DNA from: Pedosphaera sp.
GTDB lineage: Bacteria > Verrucomicrobiota > Verrucomicrobiia > Limisphaerales > SXQI01
Assembly: GCA_025359965.1 (NCBI GenBank)
Contig: JANYDC010000088.1
Span: 1-41,735 of the forward strand
DNA: 41,735 bases
Direction of reading: 5' to 3'
Below the pieces are notes generated by a model, which was given only the letters and a program-made list of their open reading frames with translations, had not been told where the DNA came from and made no database searches. Both the position numbers and the translations under genes were made by a program. This document shows, piece after piece, positions 1 through 8,351 of this stretch (positions are counted from its first letter, which is position 1; each line of letters starts with the position of its first letter).

Positions 1-65
1 CTCGCATGGGTGCGGCCTGAAGTGAATGCCTTGATATTCTTGGAGGGGCGGACGAAGAATGAGCC

Positions 66-1871
66 ATGCCATGGACCCCGAAATTCAGAGTGTGGTGCTC
101 GACTGTGTATCGCCGCTTTGTGTTCACTATTGCTCTTCTGCCTGCGACTGCGTCGTGTTTTGCCCAATTCGTCGGGCAGAAGACGTACTGCAACCCGGTC
201 GACATCGATTACAAGTATAACTTCGAGCAGGAGGCGCGGGGAATATCCTTCAGGTCAGGTGCTGACCCGGTGATCGTGAACCACAAGGGAGAGTATTTTC
301 TCTTCGTCACCATCTCGGGTGGTTGGTGGCATTCGAAAGATTTGGTGAACTGGCGCTTTATCAAGCCCGATGTCTCACCCCACCAATGGCCTAAGGAGGA
401 TATGTGCGCTCCTGCCGCGCTGTCTGCCGATGGCCGGCTCTATCTGTTTCAATCCACTTTTGAGCGACGACCCATCTGGGTCTCAGACTCCCCTGAAACC
501 GGCCGCTTGGAACAGTTCAATCCGCTTCTTCCTCAAGTTCCCGGTGCGCAAGGTCCGTGGGATCCCGCCATCTTCAAGGATGAGGACACAGGGCGTTGGT
601 TTATGTATTTTGGTTCGTCGAACCTTTATCCGCTTTACGGCATTGAGCTCGACCCGACGAACAAGCTCACTTACATGGGCAACTCAGCTGAGTTGTTCAA
701 ACTCATTCCCGAACGTCACGGTTGGGAACGATTTGGTCCTAATCATGTCAGCAGCACCACGCCCTTCATGGAAGGCGCATGGATGAGCAAGCATGCAGGC
801 AAATACTATCTTCAATACGGTGCGCCTGGCACAGAATACAACGTTTACGCCAACGGCACCTACGTTGGTGACGGACCTTTGGGCCCCTTCGCTTACGCTC
901 CGAACAATCCCGTCTCCTACAAGCCCGGCGGATTTATCACCGGAGTTGGCCACGGAAACACCTTTCAGGACAACTACGGCAATTATTGGAACACCGGCAC
1001 TCCCTGGCTTGCCGTGAACTTCGACTTCGAGAGACGGATCGCGATGGTGCCTGCCGCATTTGATGCCGATGGACTTATGTTCGCCACCACACGCTTCGGC
1101 GATTTTCCGCAATATTTGCCCACCAAAAAATGGAATCGAGCCGAGGATTTGTTCACCGGATGGATGCTTCTTTCTTATCGGAAACCCGTCACTGCGTCCT
1201 CGTATCGTGACGTCTTCACTGCGGCCAATGTGACCGACGAGAATATTCGCAGCTTCTGGCTGGCTGGAACAAACAAACCCGGCGAATGGCTCACGGTTGA
1301 TCTGGGTCAGGAGTCCGAGGTTCGCGCCGTTCAAGTGAACTTCACTGATTACAAATCCGGCATCTACTCAAACCCTCCCAGTGTTTACACCCAGTTCAAA
1401 CTTCACGCTTCCTCCGATGGCACCCATTGGACCACCGTTGCGGACCTCACCAACGAACGCCGAGACCGGCCCAATGCCTACACTGAACTCCGTGAACCCA
1501 CCCGTGCCCGTTATATCAAATACGAACACGTCTACGTCGCTGCGCCCAATTTGGCCATTAGCGACATCCGCATTTTTGGACGCCGCAGCGGTGAAGTCCC
1601 GGCCACCCCAGCCAAGCTACAGGTCCGCCGCGACGGTAACGATCCGCGCAATGCTTTCATCAGTTGGGACGACGTTCACGGAGCAGTCGGTTACAACATC
1701 CTCTGGGGCCTCCGCGGCGACAAGTTGTACCAATGTTACCAAGTATTCGCAGACCAACGCCCCCAGCTTGAACTCCGCGCGCTGAACATTGACCAGAGTT
1801 ACAGCTTTGCCATCGAAGCCTTTAATGAAAGCGGCGTCGCCAAACCAAGCGCCATTGTAAACATCCGATAG
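66..1871 (+). CDS. secreted GH43-type glycosidase with F5/8-type C and fibronectin III-like modules
   Basis: Probable exported glycoside hydrolase of the five-bladed GH43 family, which typically cleaves arabinan, xylan or galactan side chains. Residues 1-34 form a signal peptide with a basic start and a hydrophobic stretch ending near ASCFAQ. The catalytic blade region spans about 60-375, with candidate catalytic residues D67 (GADPVIV), D166 (GPWDPAIF) and E236 (MEGAWM) at the usual base, modulator and acid positions. A discoidin (F5/8 type C) carbohydrate-binding module follows at about 385-505 and a fibronectin III-like module at about 515-600. The start is fixed by an in-frame stop at 60-62; a GGAGGGG stretch near 42-48 lies rather far upstream. 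It converges on the giant CotH protein gene with only 18 bp between stops. The substrate cannot be told from sequence. Confidence 0.85.
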   Translation: MPWTPKFRVWCSTVYRRFVFTIALLPATASCFAQFVGQKTYCNPVDIDYKYNFEQEARGISFRSGADPVIVNHKGEYFLFVTISGGWWHSKDLVNWRFIKPDVSPHQWPKEDMCAPAALSADGRLYLFQSTFERRPIWVSDSPETGRLEQFNPLLPQVPGAQGPWDPAIFKDEDTGRWFMYFGSSNLYPLYGIELDPTNKLTYMGNSAELFKLIPERHGWERFGPNHVSSTTPFMEGAWMSKHAGKYYLQYGAPGTEYNVYANGTYVGDGPLGPFAYAPNNPVSYKPGGFITGVGHGNTFQDNYGNYWNTGTPWLAVNFDFERRIAMVPAAFDADGLMFATTRFGDFPQYLPTKKWNRAEDLFTGWMLLSYRKPVTASSYRDVFTAANVTDENIRSFWLAGTNKPGEWLTVDLGQESEVRAVQVNFTDYKSGIYSNPPSVYTQFKLHASSDGTHWTTVADLTNERRDRPNAYTELREPTRARYIKYEHVYVAAPNLAISDIRIFGRRSGEVPATPAKLQVRRDGNDPRNAFISWDDVHGAVGYNILWGLRGDKLYQCYQVFADQRPQLELRALNIDQSYSFAIEAFNESGVAKPSAIVNIR

Positions 1872-1889
1872 CGGCGAACGGCATGAATC

Positions 1890-4800
1890 TCAGGGGTGCT
1901 CCACCACCAATCGATAGAATTCCCCATCGGTTCCGCCGTTCACGCTTATTTTCACGGCGCCTGTGCTGAGTTGGGGGGCGATTCTCTTCACGGCTGTCCA
2001 TTCCACGGCTGGAAGGACAGAGGATTGTTCCACTCGATAGTTTCGGCCCTGAACGCCGGCAAATTCAAGGGTAAGTGAGGCATCGACATTCATCGTGCCG
2101 ACTAACTTGACTGTGCTGGCGCGGTCGTGTGGATCAGTGCCTGCCTGATATTCCTGAAGGTTGGTGAGACCGTCGCCATCCGGATCAAGCCCTGCATCGG
2201 ATGCATCGTTAATCTTTAACCCGTGCGTCAGCTCCCAAGCATCAGGCATGCCGTCTGCATCGGTATCGATCTGGGTCAGAGCCGGCTCCTCATAGCTGCC
2301 CGGCGTGGGCAACACAGCAATCCAATTGGTTGGCGAATTTCCATTGTCAGCGGTTTTTGATACTCGATTCAACGAGAATCCCAAACCATTCGCAGCTGCA
2401 GCCCAAGGCGACACAGACGCATAGATGACTTCATCCACAATCACCCAATCGGGCGCAGCGCCAATCGTGGTGGATGCTTGAGGTTTCTCCAGCGCAACAC
2501 GGTCCCCTCCGTTGTTCAGTTTTCCGCTGTAAGGGCCAAGCACAGTGATAGGATTGGTGACTCCGTAGGTTTGCTTGAACTTTTGAAGCAGTGGAGCATT
2601 GGTAGGATTGAAATTTGCCAGCACCAACGTTTGTCCCGCAGCAATTACCAGGTTGGTGGGGAAGACGAACTTAACGCCGCCATCAATTCGCCAGCCGCCC
2701 GTAGGGTTGAATAAGTTAATTGGGTTGAGGGTGCGGTTATGAATTTCCACGAATTCATTGGTAGTATTGTCGACCACGTTGGTGTCGATGCTTGGAGGAT
2801 GGTACATCAACTCCGTTATCATCAGGCTTCGAACCGCCGCGCCATTGGCTGCATATGGGGTGGGGGAGGTGGGTGCCAAAAATTCGCTTCCGTCGGGAAC
2901 ACGGCTGAGAGTAACACCGTCCTCCTGTGCTTTGAAGCTCATTGCATCCACCACCCGGTCATCCACCGTTCCTGGCAGATGCGAAAGAAATAATTGCTCG
3001 CCGCCACTGTTCAATCCAAAACCGTTCGTGATTGGATTGTGGAAGCCTGAGATTTCGTCAAATGCCACCCAGGAATGAGCTGGAAGAATCTGAGCAGGAA
3101 TCGCCCATTTTTTTAAGTCGGCGGGAGAGTCGCTTAAATAATACCCATCCAGCTGAATGTCTGCCGCCGTGGGGTTGTATAGCTCAATCCAATCATCGGA
3201 GTTGTACTCGGGCCGCGCTGGGTTGTTGTAATGGGTGTTGGCGGCAATTTCGTTGATACGCAAATCCTGCGCAGGCTCGGGATCAGCCCGGCCAGGTGAA
3301 CCTTTGATGAAAGAACTATTCCGCCAGTTTCCGCCAATATTCAGAGTGCCCAGGTTTTCCCCGTCCACTTGTGCGTTAATCGGAACCAGTGAATGTCCTG
3401 CTCCATCGGCTGAGAGCGGCCAGCCGCGGCCATCGCCATACTGGAACGAAACAATATCGCTTCCGCCCTTTACTGTTTTTAGTGTTATTGTTTCACCACC
3501 GTTGTCCAAGCTGCCTTGATACGGACCAAACACTGGAACATCCGTGTCGAGGGAATAAAATGTCCGAAATGCAACCGTGTCGGCGTTTTTTGTTAAGACA
3601 ATATAAGCGCCAGGTTCGAGCACGCTGTTGTTGGGAAAGGTGAAATCAATGCCTTGCGTAAATGCGACTGCGCTAATGTCGAGGGGGAGATCAGTGCTCG
3701 TGTTCAGTAGTTCGATGAACTCAAAATCATTTCCTGCCGGCGGATTGTACATAAGCTCCGTGACCCGCAAATGTTCTACCAGCGCCACTGCGTTATCAGG
3801 ATCGCCTGCCAGAAATTGTACCGGCGCCGACCAATTGCTCCAACGACCCGCAATATCCTTAACCTTAACCCGGGCTCGATACGTGTGCCCCAACTTCACG
3901 GAAGTGGATGGGAATTTATAATCACTTTGGAACTGCGGCAGTTCAGGGCTTTCCCACGCTGATTCGATTTCATATCGACGCGGGGCGTAAGGATCAAAGT
4001 CAGGCGCTGTGGTTGGCGTGATTTCGCCGACCCTCCATTTCATGGCCGCGAACGACGAACTTCCGCTGTAGTCCGAGCTATGAAAAGAGAGTTGGTTCAA
4101 AGGGAAGTTCGTGGTGGTCAGGCTGGTCAGGATCGGGCGTGCGGGACGATTGACATCAGCCGCCAGCGTGTCCAAATAGCTGCCGCGTGCGCTGACATAC
4201 CGCTTCATCAGTTGGGGAGCGCCATAAAACGAATTGCTGATGCCAGGTTGTTCGGCTGAAAATTTGTAAAACAATCCCCACCCGCCCTTGCTGGGATTTA
4301 CCCCGTAACTGCTGTTCACAAGGATAGGATTGTAATCCCACTGGGCCCGGTCGGCATCGGTGATGGAAAGTTTTTCAGGGCCATGCACCATGTTTGCGTA
4401 TTCGTCGATGAGCTGGGACATCTGATCGGTGTTGAAGATCAAATCCCTAACTTCCCGGATTCGGTTTTTGTATTCGGTGCGCAACTCTGGCTGCGAGGCG
4501 TTATTCGCAACCCGGTTCCGGAACGGCTCGCCCCCGCCGCCATACATGTTGTCCGCCCATGTTAAATCCAAATCCCACGGGTGAACGGACCATAAGCCGG
4601 TGACGGAGTTTTGATAGTACTGGTAATTTTTTCCGGGGGGATCATCGACGTCGTAGTGGTGCACTGCCTCAATCACCGTTCGGTAGCTGTAGTAAGTATT
4701 GAGATCAAGATTCGTCCGCCACCAACTTTGGTTGGGCGAACCCTTATAGGTGCTAACGAAGTTAACCAGGGCCGAATCATCTGAGCTTGATGTGCGCCCC

Positions 4801-6917
4801 TGGTTTTGTTTTTCACCCAATCCTTCACCCATCATATAAAAATTTCCGTCTGGAAGATTGTGTTCTTTCAGAAAATTTCCGTCACCCTCCTCAACAGCCA
4901 GATAGAGCCCCCAGAAATCCCCGTCATACTGCGTGGGTCCATACTCATCGGCTCCGTCCACCACGCGCCATTGGATCCAGTGCGTGCGCGAACCAGCCAC
5001 TCCGAGCATGTTAAAAAGTCGCAGCGAGACTGACTCGAACATTCCTTGTTCCCCCCGGTGCAAATAATCTGCCTGCTGGATCAGCGGTCGCAGGTTGACC
5101 TTGTCGTGCCCGGTTGCATAGGGATTGCCGTAGTTATCGCGCAACATAAACCGGTGCCCGTGGGTGAAATTGAGTTTCCATGCGTTCTTGCCCATGGCAT
5201 GCCGCCAAACCCCGCCGCGCGCCCGGTAGCTGACATGGTCATAAACCTCCCCGTCGTAGACCACCGTGCCGGTCCAATTGAATATCTCGTTGGCATCGCC
5301 GCTTTCTTGAAACTGCGATTCAAACACCCATTGGCTCTTGGTGATCAGATGGTACACCGGCAATCGGCGCATTACATTCGTCGAGAATGTGGTTACTTCA
5401 CCCAAGGCCGGAGTGGTGCTTCCCGGGCGAATGGCTCCGCTCCATTCTGGAACGCCACCATAAACAAAATACGCAAAATTTTGTTCCGCATCCTCCGCGT
5501 ACGGCACGCGCACTGACCGATTACCCTTGTCTGTGGCCGTGATTCGGTAGCGCACCAAGCGGCGGTGAACCTGTAGGACCTCCGGCAATGTGGCCGTGTA
5601 AACGTCATCCCCCGCCGCCTTGTCGCCATCAGCTCCCGCGTCATTCATCACCACTGTGAGCCAGTTGGTTGCGTAGGCTGCGTCCGCAAACGCGATGTAT
5701 GCGCCGGGATCAACCAATTGATAACTGAGCGTCACTTGTTTGACGCCGTCCGGGTCGGTGACCTTGGCGGAGATGCGCACCGGCTCGCCGGGCTTGGGCT
5801 GGTGCGGCGAATGATCGATCTGCCGGATCGCGGGTGGCAGATTAGTTGCGTAGGCAGCATTCCTGGCCCCCGGTGTTGGGCCAATCCCGCTTGTCGCCGC
5901 CTTGGGAGTGGCTAAGAGATTCATCCCCCAAACGACATCGCTGCTTTGTGAGTTGGCCTGATGAACTTCGACTGCAAGCAGATTGTCACCGTTGCGCAAC
6001 GCAGGACTTTGGGTGAGTACCGCCGTTTCGTAAACCGCATCGCCCACTGTCCTGGTCGCTGTCGTGGCGGCTGTCACCGTGGTGTCCGCTCCAGGCATAC
6101 CCAAACGGAACAATTCCTCGCCGTTGAGGTAGACGATCGCACCATCGTCCAAAATCGTTTGCGCAGAAAGCGTGGTTTGCGCCGGGTCGCCACTAAAAGT
6201 GAAGTGAGTGCGAAAATAGTAAGTGATCTTTGCCGGCAGATAACCGGTCAGCTCGGTTTTCTTAGCCACAGGAAGACCTGCCTCCTCGTGATAGAACAGC
6301 GCCGGACCGGTCGGCCAGGTTGAATCAACGTAATTGGTGCCCCGCCAATCTGTTCCTAAATCTTTGCCCGATTGGTCGAAGCTCCAAGTCTGATAGATCG
6401 GTACTAACACCGTGGGCGTTCCGGGTGTGAAATCCTCCACCACTGAAGGCCGCCAGTGGCCACCGAGTGTGTTGTCGAAACTCGGGTTGACCAATTCCAT
6501 GGAAAACCCCGGCGCCGCCCCAACTGTTGGCCAGGGAACCCCCCCTTGATAAACCACTTCATTCACCGTACCGCCGCTTGCGTTCTCCAATCTGATTTGC
6601 CCTCCGGACGCAGGCAAACCGCCCGACCACGGCCCCAACGCCGCCACTTTGAACTTCGCCGCCAGAGCCGCCGGATTTTCCCCAATCACCAGATACCCAT
6701 GCGCGGCCAGGACGGGCCCATTCGTGAAGGAGAACTTCACCGATTGCGTCAGCCTCCAGCCCTTCAAGTCCACCGCCGTGTCGGAATTATTGTAAAGTTC
6801 GACAAACTTCACCAATTCCGTCGCGACATCCGGGTTGGGATGGATCTCATTAATAATGACCCCTCCGCGTGCCAGCGGAACCAAAAGCAAAGCGACGAAC
6901 GCAAACAAAGACTTCAT
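1890..6917 (-). CDS. giant secreted lamin-tail/CotH kinase-like protein
   Basis: An exported protein of about 1675 residues. The reading frame is open up to 7100, but the start is placed at 6917 because a clear signal peptide (MKSLFAFVALLLVPLARGG) begins there. Order of modules: lamin-tail domain (20-140), beta-sandwich region (170-335), Ig-like segment (360-450), CotH kinase-like domain (about 515-880, with YRARGG, VNLRP and HPWDLDLTW), Fn3-like segment (930-1040), three more lamin-tail domains near 1050, 1217 and 1364 (each opening with an ITELMYxPP- or INEIAA-like motif), an Asp-rich thrombospondin-3-like calcium loop near 1551 (DTDADGMPDAW) and a C-terminal domain ending GEFYRLVVEHP. CotH domains are atypical protein kinases in spore coats; what the secreted verrucomicrobial versions act on is unknown to me. 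A role in cell-surface attachment or binding is inference. Confidence 0.85.
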   Translation of the reverse strand: MKSLFAFVALLLVPLARGGVIINEIHPNPDVATELVKFVELYNNSDTAVDLKGWRLTQSVKFSFTNGPVLAAHGYLVIGENPAALAAKFKVAALGPWSGGLPASGGQIRLENASGGTVNEVVYQGGVPWPTVGAAPGFSMELVNPSFDNTLGGHWRPSVVEDFTPGTPTVLVPIYQTWSFDQSGKDLGTDWRGTNYVDSTWPTGPALFYHEEAGLPVAKKTELTGYLPAKITYYFRTHFTFSGDPAQTTLSAQTILDDGAIVYLNGEELFRLGMPGADTTVTAATTATRTVGDAVYETAVLTQSPALRNGDNLLAVEVHQANSQSSDVVWGMNLLATPKAATSGIGPTPGARNAAYATNLPPAIRQIDHSPHQPKPGEPVRISAKVTDPDGVKQVTLSYQLVDPGAYIAFADAAYATNWLTVVMNDAGADGDKAAGDDVYTATLPEVLQVHRRLVRYRITATDKGNRSVRVPYAEDAEQNFAYFVYGGVPEWSGAIRPGSTTPALGEVTTFSTNVMRRLPVYHLITKSQWVFESQFQESGDANEIFNWTGTVVYDGEVYDHVSYRARGGVWRHAMGKNAWKLNFTHGHRFMLRDNYGNPYATGHDKVNLRPLIQQADYLHRGEQGMFESVSLRLFNMLGVAGSRTHWIQWRVVDGADEYGPTQYDGDFWGLYLAVEEGDGNFLKEHNLPDGNFYMMGEGLGEKQNQGRTSSSDDSALVNFVSTYKGSPNQSWWRTNLDLNTYYSYRTVIEAVHHYDVDDPPGKNYQYYQNSVTGLWSVHPWDLDLTWADNMYGGGGEPFRNRVANNASQPELRTEYKNRIREVRDLIFNTDQMSQLIDEYANMVHGPEKLSITDADRAQWDYNPILVNSSYGVNPSKGGWGLFYKFSAEQPGISNSFYGAPQLMKRYVSARGSYLDTLAADVNRPARPILTSLTTTNFPLNQLSFHSSDYSGSSSFAAMKWRVGEITPTTAPDFDPYAPRRYEIESAWESPELPQFQSDYKFPSTSVKLGHTYRARVKVKDIAGRWSNWSAPVQFLAGDPDNAVALVEHLRVTELMYNPPAGNDFEFIELLNTSTDLPLDISAVAFTQGIDFTFPNNSVLEPGAYIVLTKNADTVAFRTFYSLDTDVPVFGPYQGSLDNGGETITLKTVKGGSDIVSFQYGDGRGWPLSADGAGHSLVPINAQVDGENLGTLNIGGNWRNSSFIKGSPGRADPEPAQDLRINEIAANTHYNNPARPEYNSDDWIELYNPTAADIQLDGYYLSDSPADLKKWAIPAQILPAHSWVAFDEISGFHNPITNGFGLNSGGEQLFLSHLPGTVDDRVVDAMSFKAQEDGVTLSRVPDGSEFLAPTSPTPYAANGAAVRSLMITELMYHPPSIDTNVVDNTTNEFVEIHNRTLNPINLFNPTGGWRIDGGVKFVFPTNLVIAAGQTLVLANFNPTNAPLLQKFKQTYGVTNPITVLGPYSGKLNNGGDRVALEKPQASTTIGAAPDWVIVDEVIYASVSPWAAAANGLGFSLNRVSKTADNGNSPTNWIAVLPTPGSYEEPALTQIDTDADGMPDAWELTHGLKINDASDAGLDPDGDGLTNLQEYQAGTDPHDRASTVKLVGTMNVDASLTLEFAGVQGRNYRVEQSSVLPAVEWTAVKRIAPQLSTGAVKISVNGGTDGEFYRLVVEHP

Positions 6918-7149
6918 GCGGTAATAGCTAAAGTCTCCACGCAAAGAAAAAATCCGCAAGCAGTCTAAATCGGCTTGAGGATCGAATTGTTCCAACGGGA
7001 TAGCAGTCTGGAACGGGGATTCAGCGAGCGATAGCCCCGGGCACTGCCTGATGCCTTTTCCAAGTCCCTTCCTTTTCTGTCCATGGTTAAAAAATCGCAC
7101 ACCGACCCTGACGCTTCCTCAAAGACCTCCTTGCTCTATGCCTAAAAGC

Positions 7150-7163
7150 GTGCAAATATGCAC
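7150..7163. promoter_or_regulatory. short inverted repeat upstream of parD, possible autoregulatory operator
   Basis: GTGCA-AATA-TGCAC is a perfect 5-bp inverted repeat 30 bp before the antitoxin start. A TATGAT hexamer that could be a -10 box lies at 7170-7175. ParD-type ribbon-helix-helix antitoxins normally bind such sites in their own promoter, so autorepression is plausible but not shown. No convincing -35 box or Shine-Dalgarno sequence is visible. Confidence 0.3.
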
Positions 7164-7192
7164 CAATAGTATGATTAGTATTTGATGTCTTT

Positions 7193-7447
7193 ATGGCAAA
7201 CACCAGAAAAACCATCACCCTCTCCGAGCAGCAAGATGCCTGGGTCAAGGCTCGAGTTGAAAGCGGGGACTATACCAATGACAGCGAGTACTTTCGCGAC
7301 ATGATTCGCCGAGATCAGGAGCAAAGCGCTAAAAGTGCGGCACTGAAACAAGCCATTCAGGAAGGTCTCGAAAGTGGCGTCAGCAAACGCAGCGTAAAAG
7401 ATGTTTGGAAGGAAGCTGAACGTCGTCAAAAACCGGTGCATGCGTAG
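7193..7447 (+). CDS. parD: ParD-like type II antitoxin
   Basis: An 84-residue ribbon-helix-helix antitoxin. The N-terminal strand (RKTITLSEQQDAWV) and following helices match the DNA-binding part of the ParD/CC2985 family; the charged C-terminal tail would wrap the ParE toxin. Length is normal for the family. The next gene starts at 7440 inside its last codons (8-nt overlap), the standard antitoxin-toxin arrangement. The toxin partner looks truncated, so the antitoxin may be a relic or act against another ParE. Confidence is high for the family and low for present-day function. Confidence 0.85.
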   Translation: MANTRKTITLSEQQDAWVKARVESGDYTNDSEYFRDMIRRDQEQSAKSAALKQAIQEGLESGVSKRSVKDVWKEAERRQKPVHA

Positions 7448-7670
7448 TTATCGCCTTTCCATCAGAGCGGATGGTGATATCACTGGAAACGCCGACGAGA
7501 CTAACAAGACGTTGGGCGACGAACAGACGCAACGCTATCGAGATCGTTTGGAGAATTCATTTCAACTGCTGGCCGAGAACTCGACCCGAGGATTAGACTC
7601 CGAAGTCAGGGATGGGAGCCAAGATGAAAAATTCGTGGAGATTTTTGAGGGGATTTACGCGAAGGCGTGA
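7440..7670 (+). pseudogene. parE: ParE-like toxin, C-terminally truncated
   Basis: Begins MRSYRLSIRADGDI and continues RYRDRLENSFQLLAEN, clearly the N-terminal two-thirds of a RelE/ParE toxin. After about residue 56 the family pattern stops. The expected strand carrying the RRF...H.IFYR type motif is absent and is replaced by an unrelated acidic tail ending IYAKA. The product would be 76 residues against roughly 95-100 for the family. ParE toxins poison DNA gyrase, and loss of the C-terminal strand should abolish this. I found no family C-terminus in the other forward frames just downstream. It immediately precedes the restriction-modification pair, so truncation by insertion of that pair is possible. 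Confidence 0.65.
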
Positions 7671-7703
7671 CTTTGGAGTCATTTTTAGCATGATTAAATT
7701 GCG

Positions 7704-8351
7704 ATGAAACAGAGGCCATTCGACAGAGCGGAACACGTTTATCGGAACGATGCTTTCGCAGAAATGGTCAAAGATGCCGTTAGGTTCTTCAATGGCACGC
7801 CTGTGCTTCCGTTGCCGCCGCCGGTTTCGTTTCTGGGGCGAGGGGTTTATGCGATATACTACACCGGTTCGAATCCGCTTTACGCGCGCTACGCCGAATT
7901 GAACCGCACGGCTTATGACTTTCCGATTTACGTCGGCAAAGCCGTGCCGAAAGGCTGGCGGCAATCTCGCGCATCTGACACCGATGAAAATCAGTCCAGC
8001 GAGCTTTTTAGCCGAATGCGCCAGCATCATAACAGCATGAAGCTCGCTCCGAACCTCAATGCCGACCACTTCATGTGCAGGTTTGTTATTTTTGAACACA
8101 CCGGATCTGACATGATTAGTACCGTCGAAGCCGCCCTCATAAAACTGAACCGCCCGCTTTGGAACACCGCCATGGATGGTTTTGGAAATCACGACCCCGG
8201 CAAAGGCCGTTACGAGCAGGCACGTTCTGATTGGGATGTAGTCCATCCCGGAAGAAAGTGGGCTGACAAATGCAATGGAGTCCCCAAAACCAAAACCGTC
8301 ATTTTGAAGAGGATCAAATCCCATCTATCCACGCTTGGTAAACTCAAATGA
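7704..8351 (+). CDS. Eco29kI-like type II restriction endonuclease (GIY-YIG nuclease)
   Basis: A 215-residue nuclease resembling Eco29kI, one of the few type II restriction enzymes with a GIY-YIG fold. Visible active-site elements are Y49 in GVYAIYY, Y76 in PIYVGKA, R104 and H108 in SRMRQHH, E142 in STVEAALI and N154 in RPLWN. As far as I recall, these coincide in identity and position with the Eco29kI active-site residues. By analogy it should cut CCGCGG, but specificity is inferred from family only. The stop overlaps the methyltransferase start by 4 nt (ATGA), so the two are translationally coupled. No clear Shine-Dalgarno sequence precedes the ATG. The gene pair is more AT-rich than its surroundings, which fits horizontal transfer. 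Confidence 0.88.
   Translation: MKQRPFDRAEHVYRNDAFAEMVKDAVRFFNGTPVLPLPPPVSFLGRGVYAIYYTGSNPLYARYAELNRTAYDFPIYVGKAVPKGWRQSRASDTDENQSSELFSRMRQHHNSMKLAPNLNADHFMCRFVIFEHTGSDMISTVEAALIKLNRPLWNTAMDGFGNHDPGKGRYEQARSDWDVVHPGRKWADKCNGVPKTKTVILKRIKSHLSTLGKLK

Noticed and set aside
684..1334. A long minus-strand open frame opposite the GH43 gene
   Set aside because: Antisense shadow of a well-supported gene, with no family features.
6918..7100. 61-codon N-terminal extension of the CotH protein
   Set aside because: The signal peptide starts at 6917, and the extension is not hydrophobic or conserved-looking.
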